Below are positions 52,209 through 64,000 of a DNA stretch of 64,000 nt, in pieces. Origin of the DNA: Ahaetulla prasina (Eukaryota > Chordata > Lepidosauria > Squamata > Colubridae); the NCBI RefSeq assembly GCF_028640845.1, contig NC_080548.1:16557821-16621820 (forward strand), read 5' to 3'. The translations under genes and the position numbers were made by a program. The notes beneath the pieces were generated by a model. It saw only the letters and a program-made list of their open reading frames with translations. It ran no database searches and was not told the DNA's origin. Position 1 is the first letter of the stretch; each line of letters begins with the position of its first letter.

Positions 52209-53182
52209 CATGGGACTCAAACAGGCATCTAAGAGCAGATATAGCATCTATCAGAGTTAGCCTCATCCTTAAGACCTTTCTCAACAATACAGTCAAAGTC
52301 TTATCTACCCTTTTTTGAGTAGCACAGTGTTTTTGGCATCTTTTAAGATGTGTGGACTTCCAACTCCCAGAAATTCCCCAGTCAGTGACCAGTTTGGAGT
52401 TGGAAGTCCAAACATCTTAAAGTTCCCAAGTTTGAGGACGTAAGGTTAGCACATAACACAGCCAGCATCAATTGCCAATTCTAGGTTTCATCTGTTTTGA
52501 CTCGCTACCATATCAAGTTCTCCTGGATCACAAGAGGTTGGCATGTCAACAGCCAGCATCCCCCAATGACTCTCTGCAACATGACTTGGGGTCAGCTGGT
52601 CTTCAGAACTCTGCTTGAGCTTTGTAATCAACCAACTGACACACTGTATTTGTATTGAAGATGTTTTTATGTTTGTTTGTCTAAAAAAATTAAAAATACT
52701 TTAAAAAAAAGAACTCTACTTGAGCTCCACTAGTCTGGCTTGCCTGGCCCATATCCCATTCCGCCTTTTAGAACTCCCAATCAAAAATAAAGCAAAAATA
52801 AGTTTAAAAAACGGGGAAATATCAGGACACAAAAACCCCCCAATGAGGATATAGGTAGATCCAGCCCTCTTTATTGGACTAGCTAAGAGTACGACTGAAA
52901 CTGATCTGCAGGACAACCACCACTCTTAAAGGAAAGAGGAAGAAACCAATTGAAAGTCACAAATAAAGTGAAAGTTGCAAATAAGCAAGACAAGCCCTGT
53001 TGATAGATCTGGGGATTTTCAGGGTAGATTCTGAATCACTCCATTTTGGAGAATTACTAATAAGGAATTCTGCAAATACACCCACCTTTCCCACCCCACC
53101 AAAATGAAGTAGTAGAGATTTTCTCCACTTTCTTCTACCTTAGCAGAAGTTTGGAAACAAGCAGATTTCAGAAAGGGAGGTG

Positions 53183-53425
53183 GGGGATGGAAAAACAGAT
53201 GGAAACTAATCAAGGAGAGAACCAACCTAGAATTAAGGAGAAATTTCCTGACAGAACAATTAATCAGTGGGACAAATTTCCTCCAGAAGTTGTGGGTGCT
53301 CCAACACCAGAGGTTTTTAAGAAGAGATTGGACAGACATTTGTCTGAAATAGTATAGGGTTTCCTGCTTGAACAGGGGGTTGGACTAGAAGATCTCCAAG
53401 GTTCCTTCCATCTCTGTTATTCCGA
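53183..53425 (+). mobile_element. CR1 LINE 3' end
   Basis: NLRIKEKFPDRTINQWDKF-type coding end, then 'gatctccaaggttccttcca'. Confidence 0.75.
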
Positions 53426-53734
53426 GAGGTGAGAGGTATGAAGGAACTCGGGCAACAAAAGGTTAATGGAATTGGCAAATGCTGGAGTGGAAATAATGGT
53501 AGTGGGAGGCCAGTTAATACCCAGAGGGGATGAGTCATTGCCATGCCTCCAACATTTCCCAAACAGGTAGATGGGGCTTACACAAAAAAGCTAACCTTTT
53601 AATGATAATTTACAGTGGTTGGGTTCACCCATCCTACTGCACCAGAATCATGCAAGTGACCTTGTAGCTAAGTGTAAATTAGAAATTCAGTTCTGCAACC
53701 CAACAAGAAAAACACAGACTTCAGAGGATAATTA

Positions 53735-54303
53735 GAACTGCAGAAAAAATAATTGCTACCAACCTGCGAGGACCTGTATATTGCACGAATCAAGAAGAGG
53801 GCCGTGAAAATATTTACAGACCCCTCGCATCCTGGACATAAACTGTTTCAACTCCTACCCTCAAAACGACGCTATAGAGCACTGCACCCCAGAACAACTA
53901 GACACAAGAACAGTTTTTTCCCGAAGGCCATCACTCTGCTAAACAAATAATTCCATCAACACTGTCAAACTATTTACTGAATCTGCACTACTATTAATCT
54001 TCTCATAGTTCCCATCACCCATCTCTTTCCACTTATGACTTTATGACTGTAACTTTGTTGCTGGCAATCCTTATGATTTACATTGATATATTGACCATCA
54101 ATTGTGTTGTAAATGTTGTACCTTGATGAACGTATCTTTTCTTTTATGTACACTGAGAGCATATGCACCAAGACAAATTCCTTGTGTGTCCAATCACACT
54201 TGGCCAATAAAAATTCTATTCTATTCTATTCTATTCTATTCTATTCTATTCTATTCTATTCTATTCTATTCTATTCTATTCTATTCTATTCTATTCTATT
54301 CTA
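53735..54303 (+). mobile_element. Snake1-type CR1/L3 LINE 3' end with (ATTCT)n tail
   Basis: A decayed RT C-terminus (53753-53950: IARIKKRAVKIF, HPRTTRHKNSFFPKAI) is followed by 'ccaatcacacttggccaata' and then about 19 ATTCT units (54207-54302). Confidence 0.85.
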
Positions 54304-54649
54304 AATGCAGCTTTGAAACAGCAGGTACTCTGTCCATGAAGTTTTCCAAGCAGAAGATGGATGATTGCCTATAGCTGGCACTGGATTTACTTCCCTAAGT
54401 GGGAGGCTAGATTAGACGTCAATCAAAGCAAGGCCCCAAAGTCCAGTTGCAAGCACCTTTGGGACAACCATGACCTGGATGACTGAGAACCTTCACAGAC
54501 AATCAAAGCAAGGCATAACAAAATAATTAAAACTACCTATGGAGGTTACGATTTCTGCATCTCCTGAAGGCTTTAAAAAGCGGCTGGGAAACCATTTCTC
54601 CTGAATGCTTTAAATAGCTTTCCTGCGTGTTGCAAAGTGTTGAACTACA

Positions 54650-55025
54650 AATAGACCTTAATTTATGACTATAAAACAATTGGTCAGAGTTACAACAATC
54701 TCAGACATAGTGCTTTACGGCCCATAAAGCATTTCTGGCCATTGTAAAACGTTGTCCCCACTCTTCCACCGTCACATAGCCTTATTTTGGTGCCTGGCAA
54801 ACAATTTACATTTCAAACTGGCTGAAGCAACCCGTAATCACATCTTACTCATTTGTGAGAATAACTTCTGACATACAACCACATGATTTGCTTGACATGA
54901 CTCAGACTTATGATGGTGTGATTTGCTTAATAACCACCATCAAATTGGATCCAGTCACATGGATGCCTCGATTTATGGCCAAAATCCAAGTCCCAGTTGC
55001 CATCATAAATAGAGGACTACCTGCA
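54650..55025. mobile_element. Diverged 'GTAGTCCTCGACTTAC' MITE
   Basis: Starts near 'agaccttaatttatgac' and ends 'atagaggactacctg'. Confidence 0.6.
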
Positions 55026-55132
55026 AATCAATGTTTTTCAAGTTTGACAACTTTGGGACTCCCAGAATTCTCCCATGAATTATGATGCTTCCACAAAGAA
55101 GGGGGAAAAAACATTGGTCAATACCTTAAACC

Positions 55133-55269
55133 CAGTGGTGGGATTCAAGTAATTTAACAACGGGTTCTCTGCCCTAATGATTTCTTCCAGCAACCAGTTT
55201 GCCAAACTGCTCAGAAAGTTAGCAACTGGTTCTCCCAAAGTGGTGCAAACTGGCTGAATCCCACCACTG
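55133..55269. mobile_element. hAT-like MITE, short relative of 38137-38483
   Basis: CAGTGGTGGGATTC to …GAATCCCACCACTG, with an exact 8-bp duplication cttaaacc. Confidence 0.87.
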
Positions 55270-55984
55270 CTTAAACCTGAATTTCTAACCATCTGGCCCT
55301 AACCTGTTCACGCATACCAACACAAAATTTATCCTAAATATGGGTTCATTTTGTTCCAAAGCACACAGAACAAACCCAGTCACAAAAGGAAAGCTTTGTT
55401 ACTCCCCCATGTACTGTTTCAGTGATAAAGCCCTCTGCACAAAAGGAAAAGCTACCAAATAAGTAAACGTATCTTTTATGAATTTATTCAAGGTTCCAAT
55501 TTTCCAGATCCCACTGAAAACTCTGAATAGACAGACAGCAGCTATTTATCTCTCTGCGGATGTGGGGAGTGTGGACCGACTGCGGAGGTTGCTGCATATG
55601 CTACATTTTGTACTTGCTGACTACCCAAGTACACCATGAATGCACATCAAGGCATTTTTTGAACAGCACACATATGTTTCAATAGAGACATTTGCTGGGA
55701 GGGAGGGGTTTGCCGGTAATGAACATTCCCCAGGCAAATTAGTGCTTCAGCATACCCAGGACATTAATAAAAGCTGTTCTGCTTGGCCACCGAGTCTGCA
55801 GGTGGGAATTGGCTTTTCACATCCAAAACACAATAACACAGTGGTTCCATTACATCAAGTTCTTCATTTAAGCCACCCAGATATTGCTATTTATACAGTT
55901 GGGAATCCAAAGGTTTGATCTCGCCTCCATCTCTCTCTCTCTCTTTGTAAAATATGAGCTAATCCACAGACTGGCTTTTGATTT

Positions 55985-56583
55985 GCGGTGGCTCAGTGGC
56001 TAAGACACTGAGCTTGTCATTCGAAAGGTCGGCAGTTCAGCGGTTCGAATCCCTACCGTGTTTTCCCGAAAATAAGACCGCCTTATATTTTTTTTAACCC
56101 CGAAATAAGCGTTTGGCCTTATTTTCGGGTAGGTCTTTTGGGGCACGTGGAGGAAATCAAAGGAAATGATGGGGACTGGCTGCACATGCATTTAAATATT
56201 TTTGGGGAGGGCTTATTTTCAAGGGGGAGTTTATTTTAGTGCATGCGCTCAAAAGCCGAATTGGGCTTATTATCAGGGGATGTCTTATTTTAGGGGAAAC
56301 AGGGTAATACCACGTAATGGGGTGAGCTCCCATTACTTATTCCAGCTTCTGCCAACCTAGCAGTTTGAAAGCAGGTAAAAAAAAATGCAAGTACAAAAAT
56401 AGGGACCACCTTTGGTGGGAAGGTAACAGTGTTCCATGCACCTTTGGCATTTACTTATGCCGGCCACATGACCATGGAGATGTCTTCGGACAGCGCTGTC
56501 TCTTTGGCTTTGAAACAGAGATGAGCACCGCCCCCCAGAGTCAGCAACGACTAGCACATGCGAGGGGAACCTTTACCTTTACC
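55985..56583 (+). mobile_element. tRNA-derived SINE of the 24189 family, split by a MITE
   Basis: Head at 55985-56053, TA-flanked MITE at 56054-56307, body and tail at 56310-56583. Confidence 0.82.
56054..56307. mobile_element. TA-flanked MITE ('CCGTGTTTTCCCGAAAATAAG' family) inserted in a SINE
   Basis: Ends 'ccgtgttttcccgaaaataag' and 'cttattttaggggaaacaggg', flanked by 'ta'. The SINE resumes right after it. Confidence 0.8.
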
Positions 56584-56957
56584 TAAGAAAGATTTTAAGA
56601 AATCTTAAGGCTATAATTGACCAAAGTAGCAAATTCACTAAAGGTCAGTAAAACAGAGTGTCTTGGTTCACACAACAACAAGTCAACAAGACAGAATTCT
56701 GGGCTCCAGTAACTTATGATGACCAAACAACTGAACCACAATTAGCTTGATGGGATGGCTTGGTTGTACAATATGCAAAGGCAATGGCTGACTCCCAATG
56801 ATGTGAAATGCAAAACTCAATGGAACATGTACAATTCCAGCTATGAAGCTAAGTTCCTTTCAAATCATCTCTCTAATACACGTACCACTAATGCACAAAT
56901 TATTGTGGTTAAATCACAGTCTTGACCTGGAAGTCAGTTCCCAGTGTTGTGAAGACA

Positions 56958-57425
56958 TATATGTTGCGACTCTAGAAAGAGTGCAGAGAAGAGCAACAAA
57001 GATGATTAGGAGACTGGAGGCTAAACCATATGAAGAATGATTGCAGGAACTGGGTATGTATGTCTAAGTTAATGAAAAGAAGGACTAGGGGAAACATGCT
57101 AGCAGTGTTCCAATATCTCAGGGGCTGCCACAAAGAAGAGGGAGTCAAGCTATTCTCCAAAGCACCTGAGGGCAGGAAAAGAAGCAATGGGTGGAAACTA
57201 ATCAAGGACAGAAGCAACCTAGAACTAAGGAGAAATTTCCTGACAGTGAGAACAATTAACCAGTGGAGCAACTTGCCTCCAGAAGTTGTAAATGCTCCAA
57301 CACTGGACGTTTTTTAAGAAGAGATCAGATAACCATTTGTCTGATGTGGTGTAGGGTTTCCTGCCTAAGCAGGGGGTTGAACTAGAAGATCGCCAAGGTC
57401 CCTTCCAACTCTGTTATTCTATTCT
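56958..57425 (+). mobile_element. CR1 LINE 3' end
   Basis: Coding text ERVQRRATKMIRRLEAKPYEE, EGVKLFSKAPEGRKRSNGW and NQWSNLPPEVVNAPTLDVF with a stop, then the 3' end 'ccttccaactctgttattct'. Confidence 0.82.
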
Positions 57426-57429
57426 ATAT

Positions 57430-58530
57430 ATTTTTTGCTAAACCATGATGAATTTCAAGACTTAAATTGGGGTTTCCCAAACTCGACAAGTTTAATATGT
57501 GTGGACTTCAATTCCCAGAATTCCTCAGTCAGCATGGAGGAATGAAGCTTGGTGAAAACTAGAGAATCTGCATAGAGTTGCCAGCTTATGAACCAGCCCC
57601 AATGTCCTAGTGGTTTCTTTAAACTGATAACCAACCCCCTAATTGATTAGAGACCATTAAGTTGATGTTAACTCTTCATAGCCACATATATTTTCTCCAG
57701 AATCATCATCTTCAACCCAGCCTTTCAAGTCTCTAAGCTATAATTCACTGTGAGTAATTTTGTGTCATAATTGCCTTTTTACAGAACTACAATGTAAAGT
57801 TCCACTATAAAAGCAACTTAAAACTTTACAAAAAGGACAATTGCTTTCTCACGAATCCCTCTTTATTACTTCATTTTCTTTTATTTCTTTGATAATGCAT
57901 GAGAATCAAAGATATCTTTCGGACCAACAAAACAAAACATTGAATTCTCAGATCCTTAGCTGATCAACCAAAGTTGGGTGATTAATGTGCTTTTTCTATT
58001 TAACTATCATTTCATTCCACGTTGGCACAACAGCTGGTAATAGACAACTCAGGATGACCTGCCAAGATCTTATCAGTGCAAATCTTAACGATATCAACTT
58101 AGCTAGAGGAAAATGCATGGGCTGATTGACAAATAATGTGAATTTCTTCCTCAAAATGCAGTGCCAGATGGGAAAAGTTGCTAATTAGACTTCTAGAAGG
58201 TGTCCTCCCAGCCCATCTGGAAAGCACTTGGTTGGGGAAATCTACATTGACTAAAAAAAATTTGTAATTGGGACTTTCTGCTCATAAATCACACGTCCCC
58301 AAACTCAAATCTGATCCGTTCTCTCTGTCCTAGCAATAATAACCCTGAATAAGGAAATGGATTAAAACTAGGAAGAAGTCAGATAATTTTTATCTGCGGT
58401 GACTAGAAGTAACCTGTAAGGATTTTTCAGAGAGATCTCAGCCCTATAAGGTAGACCAGACTAAGACAGCAATTCCATATAGGTCAGAGATTACTTGTAA
58501 TATAACAGCTGTAAGTAACGATCTTGCAAG
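57430..58530. other. Intron 1 stretch with no recognised feature
   Basis: AT-rich unique-looking sequence between a CR1 end and a MITE. Confidence 0.4.
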
Positions 58531-58536
58531 TAACAG

Positions 58537-58921
58537 GTAGACCTCGACTTACGATCACGATTCAGCCCAAAATTTCTGTTGTTGAATTGAGACATTTGTT
58601 AAGTGAGTTTGCCCCATTTTACGAACTTTCTTGTCCCAGTTGTTAAGTGAATCACTGCAGTTGTTAGTAACATGATTGTTAAGTGAATCTGGCTTCCCTA
58701 TTGACTTTGCTTGTTTTAAGGCTGCAAGAGGTGTTCATGTGACCTTGGGACAACAACAATGGTCGTAAGTATGAACCAGTTGCCAAGCATCTGAATTTTG
58801 GTCACGTGATCATGGGGATGCTGCAAAGATTCTAAGTGTGGAAAATGGTCATATGTCATTCTTTTCAGTGCTGTCTTTGAACTGTCACTAAAGGAACTGT
58901 TGTAAGTCAAGGACTACCTGT
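58537..58921. mobile_element. 'GTAGTCCTCGACTTAC' MITE
   Basis: Left end 'caggtagacctcgacttacg', right end 'taagtcaaggactacctg'; about 385 bp, well preserved. Confidence 0.78.
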
Positions 58922-59049
58922 ATGAATGTGCTTCCCCCTCTCTCATCTTATCTTCATGTGAATTAGGGATGGATTTGACCCAGACGTTTTCTCAAGTTAC
59001 TTTCTTGGCTCAGGTTTAAACCACTCTTACATCACCATTGTCTTGGTAG

Positions 59050-59345
59050 CAGTGGTGAAATGTAAAATTTGTTACTACCGGTTCTGTGGGCGTGGCTTGG
59101 GGGGGGTAATGTGACTGGGTGGGCATGGCCAACTTTTTTTTTTTTTTTTACTTTTAAGAGCTTTTTACTTTTCTTCGGGCGAAGAAAAAAATGCTTTTAA
59201 AAGTAAAAAAAAACCTCTGATGATTGCGCCGCTCAGCTGGGCATGGGGGGAGGGCAGGGATTTTTGCTACTGGCTCTCCGAACCACCCATCGCCATCGCT
59301 ACTGGATCGAGCGATCCGGTCCAAACCGGGAGCATTTCACCCCTG
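59050..59345. mobile_element. hAT-like MITE (GGTGAAATG family)
   Basis: CAGTGGTGAAATG to …GCATTTCACCCCTG, with an exact 8-bp duplication cttggtag. Its right part is included in the tandem duplication that follows. Confidence 0.88.
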
Positions 59346-60594
59346 CTTGGTAGCAAGTTTTCTCTGGCTGTCCTTCCAGGACATTCTCACTGCCTCTACA
59401 AGAGTCTTGCTGTCAGGTGCAAGTAACCAGAACAGGATCAGAATTCAAAGCACTGAAAGCTTATTCCATGCTACCTATACACAAGAATCTGAACTACAGG
59501 TAGTCCTTGACTTACAACAGTTCATTTACTGACCGTTCGAAGTTACAACGGCACTTCAAAAAGTGAAAGTTTTTCACCCCACCATGGCAGTACTCCCATG
59601 AACATGTGATCAAAATTCAGGTGCTCTTGGCAATCGACTCATATTTATGACAGTTATAGTGTCCTGGGAGTTGTGTAAATCCCCTTTTGCAACCTTCTGA
59701 CAAGCGAAGTCAATGGGGAAGCCAGATTCCACTTAACAACCATGTTACTAACTTAACAATCGCAGTGATTCACTCAACACCTGTGGCAGGAAAGGTCGTA
59801 AAACGGGGCAAAATTCACTTAACAACAGAAATGTTGGGCTCAATTGTGATCCTAAGTGGAGGACTACCTGTGCTAACTGTCAAGCCAAATGGGCATTAGA
59901 TAAGGGTCAACAGAATTCATGGGGAGGGCAGGGATTTTTGCTACTGGCTCTCCGAACCACCCATCGCCATCGCTACTGGATCGAGCGATCCGGTCCAAAC
60001 CGTTAGCATTTCACCCCTGCTTGGTTAGCAAGTTTTCTCTGGCTGTCCTTCCAGGACATTCTCACTGCCTCTACAAGAGTCTTGCTGTCAGGTGCAAGTA
60101 ACCAGAACAGGATCAGAATTCAAAGCACTGAAAGCTTATTCCATGCTACCTATACACAAGAATCTGAACTACAGGTAGTCCTTGACTTACAACAGTTCAT
60201 TTACTGACCGTTCGAAGTTACAACGGCACTTCAAAAAGTGAAAGTTTTTCACCCCACCATGGCAGTACTCCCATGAACATGTGATCAAAATTCAGGTGCT
60301 CTTGGCAATCGACTCATATTTATGACAGTTATAGTATCCTGGGAGTTGTGTAAATCCCCTTTTGCAACCTTCTGACAAGCGAAGTCAATGGGGAAGCCAG
60401 ATTCCACTTAACAACCATATTACTAACTTAACAATCGCAGTGATTCACTCAACACCTGTGGCAGGAAAGGTCGTAAAACGGGGCAAAATTCACTTAACAA
60501 CAGAAATGTTGGGCTCAATTGTGATCCTAAGTGGAGGACAGTTGCTAACTGTCAAGCCAAATGGGCATTAGATAAGGGTCAACAGAATTCATGG
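59243..60594. repeat. Tandem duplication, unit 674-676 bp
   Basis: 59243-59918 and 59919-60594 are almost identical at an offset of 674. Each contains the right end of a hAT MITE and a whole 'GTAGTCCTCGACTTAC' MITE. The edges share ATGGGGAGGG. Confidence 0.9.
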
Positions 60595-61388
60595 GGAGGG
60601 GCTGGACTTGGGCCTCTTGTGGGAACGCAATGACATGATGATTAAACTGATGACATGTTTAACCCTGCGCTCCAGCTCAGCCCGCTCGTTTCTTATAGTT
60701 ATGCAGCTCTACTAAAAAAAAAATGCTGGGAACCAAATCCAAATCCTTCAGTATTCACAACATCTACCTCCAACACTTTTTAGCTAAAATCCTTTCCCAA
60801 AAGCTGTTAAGTCTAAAATCAACATTTTTACCAAAAAAAAAAAAAAGGGTGGAGGAACACTCCCTATGGGCCCCAGAAATGTTTTCTCTCAGGAAGGAGA
60901 ATTAACTTCTGCTTAATGCTGGAGAGGAAACACCTCATTTAAGAATACTCATAGTAACAGTCTTTCTCCGCCCTCCTGGTCCTCTCATCCCCACACAATG
61001 CAATCTTCAGCTTTGAAAAACAGGATTTCCGTCAGAAGCCGAGACCAATTCCCGGATCTCTGAGTGTTGGAAATGAAGAGAAAATTGTCCCGTTTCTGGT
61101 TGGAGGAAACTCCCAATTCTGGAAAGAAGACATTTAATAATGTACCGCAATACAAATATTGCTAACATTAAAAAAACATTTTTACTGTTGATACTGATAA
61201 GGCTGGACAAGAGTCAGAGCAGAAAATAATAGATCTTTTTCTTAGAAGACTTTAAACATAAAAGCCAAAATATTTCCATTTGCAGTGAATGGACATAACT
61301 GAGCTAGGTACAAGTTAACATGTTGCAAAATCAGATAGTGTTACACAGAAAAAAATGGCTAAATTCAGGCATGGCTCTAAATCTAAGC

Positions 61389-61651
61389 CAGGGGTGAAAT
61401 CCAGCAGGTTCTGACAGGTTCTGGAGAACTGGTAGAGGAAATTTTGAGCAGTTTGGAGAACAGGCAAATACCACCTCTGGCTGACCCCAGAGTGGGGTGG
61501 AAATGGAGATTTTGCAATATCCTTCTCCCTGGAGTGGGGAGGGAATGGGGATTTTGCAGTATCCTTCCCCTGCCACGCCCACCAAGCCACACCACACCCA
61601 CCAAGCCATGCTCACAGAAGCGATAGTAAAAAAATTTGGATTTCACCACTA
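61389..61651. mobile_element. hAT-like MITE, GGTGAAATCC family
   Basis: CAGGGGTGAAATCC to …GGATTTCACCACTA, flanked by atctaagc / gtctaagc (7 of 8). Confidence 0.87.
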
Positions 61652-61899
61652 GTCTAAGCCATAAGGGTTGATGATTGTTACTAAATAACAAGTCAAAAGG
61701 ATGTTACGGCTAACTGGAGTTCAAATTATAGTTTGTTAGTTGTGTTCATTGGATGCCTCACTCAATGCAGTATGTCAAACTTGGATCGCCTAAAAGGGGC
61801 GTGGAGGGTGGAAGAGGAATGGAGATGCTGAAAAAAGTTGGGGTGCCTGGGCTTTATTCCGTCGTGGGAACTCCGGACCGGGGGGGGGGGATAAGAGGG

Positions 61900-63620
61900 A
61901 AGGAAGCCCACCTTGTCCTAAGGATGCAGGTAGTAATTTCCGCAGGATACGTTACAAAAACCAAAACAGCAGCAAAAACCCAGCCACAACCCCAGGACCC
62001 ATTTGCGGTCAGCAGCCGGCGGCGAACTTTCTCAAAGGTTACTCGTCCGACCTACAACAACGGCGTGCGCGAAGAGGGCGGGGCTTGAGCCAGGAGCCTA
62101 TCAATGGGGGCGAACCGGAGGCGCCCCCCCCCACTTCAGGCCGAGCGAATTCGGTTGATACAAGTCTTGCGATCCGGCGGCGGAAAGAAGCGGGCGCAAA
62201 AAAGGCAGGCGAAGGGGGGAAGCAGCAAAGGGCAGGAGGAAGCCGGGGGCGAGGGTGGGGCGAAGCGGGCCATCCCACCCTTAAAAAAAAAAAAAAAAAG
62301 AGGAAGGAAAGGTGGCCAACAGGTGTCCTGGCTGCCGCGCGGCGAATTCAACCGCAAGGGGGTAGTTGGGGGGGGGGGGAGCGACGACACACCGCGCCCC
62401 CCTCCCGCCCAGAGAGCCCGCGAAAGGGATCAGCGCGAAAGGCTCCTCCGGGTTAGGAAGGGGTGGGGGAGAGAGGAAGTGGGGTCGAATAGAAGTAACA
62501 TTCCTTGCCTCCCCCCTTCCATTGCAGACGGGACGGGGAAGCATTTGCGAATAAAGCAGCGCCTGACACACACACACAAGCCGCCCCCACCCCACAGACC
62601 AGTCCAGTTCTGCGCTGGCTGCGCGAAAGGGATCGAAGGAGATCGCGTTTGGCGAGAATCCGGAAAAGGGAAAGAAGAAGCGCAGCCCCGGCGAAGCTTC
62701 CACACTCGGCCGTGCCCGTCCGGCCCGCCTCCCCCCCTTGCGCCTTGCGCAGTATGCCCTCCTCGGTAGCTTGCCAGTCGAACCGGGAATAAGGAAGTGC
62801 CTTCCGCATCTCTTTCCCACCCACCCCCACTTCACTGCCGGCAAACCCCCCCCCCCTTCAGCCCCCAGAACGACTCCCGCGCATCCCGTCCATTCTCAAA
62901 ACGCCTCCAGAGGCGCCTGTCCACTCGCCATCCCGTGGGCGGCCGGACGCGCGTGGTCCCGAGCCCCGCTCCGTCCCGCGGCCTTGGCTTTCCCGGCGCC
63001 TTTCCGAAGCGCGGGATGTGACGGTGGCCGAGCACCTCCGGAAAAGCCGTCTTGCGACCCCCACCCCACGGTCCAGGCCGGCCTAAAAAAAAACCAAAAA
63101 AAACACGCCCGCCGCCTCCGTTCTACACGTGCCGGGTACCGTTTTTACCTCAGCAGCCTCTCTCTCACCTTGTAGCGCTTCACGCCGGCTGGCTGGCTCG
63201 CCTTCCCGACCTGAACGGCTCCGCGACTGCGCCGCTTTCTTTCCCCCCCGGCGCTGGAACGGCTCTCGAGCTGGCCGACCCCTCCGTCTCCCGCCGAAGC
63301 TGGCCAAGCGAAGAAAAGTGGGGCTGGCCCGGCTGAGGAGAGCGCTTCTTGGGCGGGCATGCGCGCGCCGGAGTGTATAAATATATTCCCTGGCTGACCC
63401 TTCAGCTGGTCTACTGTAATAGCAATTACACACAGGCACAGAAACCCTCTTATTTCCCCACCTTCCTTCGCTCTGCCCTCCCCTTTCGCTCTAAGCCGAG
63501 CCGCTCGTCGTGTGAGGCGGGGACCGAGGGCTCGCGCGTGAGGTGGGGTGGCTCGGCGGCATCGCCTCCTTCCAGCCCGCCGCCCTCCCCCACGATTGCT
63601 TGTCAGACAGGAGACACCAC
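61900..63620. promoter_or_regulatory. CpG island, probable FGR/YRK promoter region
   Basis: GC content and CpG density rise sharply here compared with the AT-rich, CpG-poor intron. There are GC boxes (for example GGGCGGGGC near 62075), long C and G runs, and a TATAAATA at about 63376. The long open frames here have no recognisable protein content and are a by-product of GC richness. Since exon 2 requires an upstream non-coding exon on the minus strand, this island is the best candidate promoter. A divergent plus-strand gene beginning here is possible but not visible. Confidence 0.6.
63149..63350 (-). other. Candidate non-coding exon 1 of FGR/YRK
   Basis: A good donor, GCTGAG|GTAAAAAC, lies on the minus strand with the exon ending at 63149. 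About 200-230 nt upstream there is an AT-rich TATA-like element (63375-63386), which would place the start near 63350. The position fits a 5' UTR exon that splices to 29824. The start is a guess; only the donor is seen directly. Confidence 0.35.
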
Positions 63621-63738
63621 CCCCCTTTACCGGCCTCATCCGTGGGGTCGCACGCTGCCTGCTCTCTGGAGGAGGAAAAGAATAGCCAGTCGGTGGGAAG
63701 GATGGGGGTGGGCTTCTTTACAAGGGTATTTTCTAAAG

Positions 63739-63874
63739 CAGGGGTCTCCAACCTTGGCAACTTTAAGCCTGGCGGACTTCAACTCCCAGAATTCCCCAGC
63801 TAGCAAAAGCTGGCTGGGGAATTCTGGGAGTTGAAGTCCACCAGGCTTAAAGTTGCCAAGGTTAGAGACCCCTG
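63739..63874. mobile_element. Palindromic hAT-like MITE next to the CpG island
   Basis: A 136-bp hairpin flanked by ttctaaag on both sides (8 of 8), inserted just upstream of the presumed promoter. Confidence 0.88.
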
Positions 63875-64000
63875 TTCTAAAGGCATTTCGGCCCAGTTTT
63901 TGAAGGAAGTGCCTTCTCTTGTTTTTTTTTTTTTTTGCAGGATAAACCGAAACTGCTACTTCTGCTCTGCCTTAAATGGCAGGGTGGGGTCAATGATCTG

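Noticed and set aside
62085..63834. Many long open frames in the GC-rich region as protein-coding exons
   Set aside because: Low-complexity Arg/Pro/Gly text on both strands with no domain; expected from GC-rich DNA with few stops.

Overview
This window is vertebrate nuclear DNA, most probably from a snake. The clearest sign is CR1-type LINE 3' ends that run straight into (ATTCT)n microsatellites at 4950-5060 and 53735-54303, a hallmark described for snake L3/CR1 ('Snake1') elements. The SINE, L2-like and hAT-MITE repertoire is also squamate-like.

The only host gene I can support is a Src-family tyrosine kinase on the minus strand, the FGR/YRK locus. Its coding exons run from the ATG at 29808 down to the TAA at 3036. 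All twelve coding exons can be placed to the base, with canonical AG/GT borders and consistent phases. They encode an N-terminal SH4 segment (Gly2, Cys3, Cys6), then SH3, SH2, the linker and the kinase domain, ending in the regulatory tail Tyr. The mRNA starts in a non-coding first exon that must lie above 29824. The best candidate ends at 63149, inside a CpG-rich island at about 61.9-63.6 kb, which would make intron 1 about 33 kb.

The most notable point is that the gene carries two complete versions of exon 7 in tandem: 7A (15246-15410, 165 nt) and 7B (14123-14278, 156 nt). Both have the same entry and exit phase and both are fully open. 7A looks like chicken YRK and brain FYN (FynB); 7B looks like mammalian FGR and lymphoid FYN (FynT). 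The locus therefore has the same 7A-then-7B order known from FYN. It predicts two kinase isoforms (541 and 538 aa) that differ in the SH2-kinase linker and the glycine-rich loop, and it suggests that 'YRK' and 'FGR' are one gene described through different exons.

Almost everything else is transposable-element DNA in introns and flanks. There are several hAT-like MITE families with 8-bp target-site duplications, often exact, and palindromic hAT MITEs. There are also solo LTRs with 5-bp duplications, tRNA-derived SINEs, CR1, L2-like and R4/RTE-like LINE remnants, and TA-flanked MITEs. Nesting is frequent: a MITE inside its own family, MITEs inside SINEs, and a CR1 inside a MITE. Two tandem duplications (25.38-28.28 kb and 59.24-60.59 kb) are visible. 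Layout: 1-3.0 kb, 3' flank with palindromic MITEs; 3.0-29.8 kb, coding exons and introns; 29.8-63.1 kb, probable intron 1; 61.9-63.6 kb, CpG island and probable promoter; 63.7-64 kb, a palindromic MITE.
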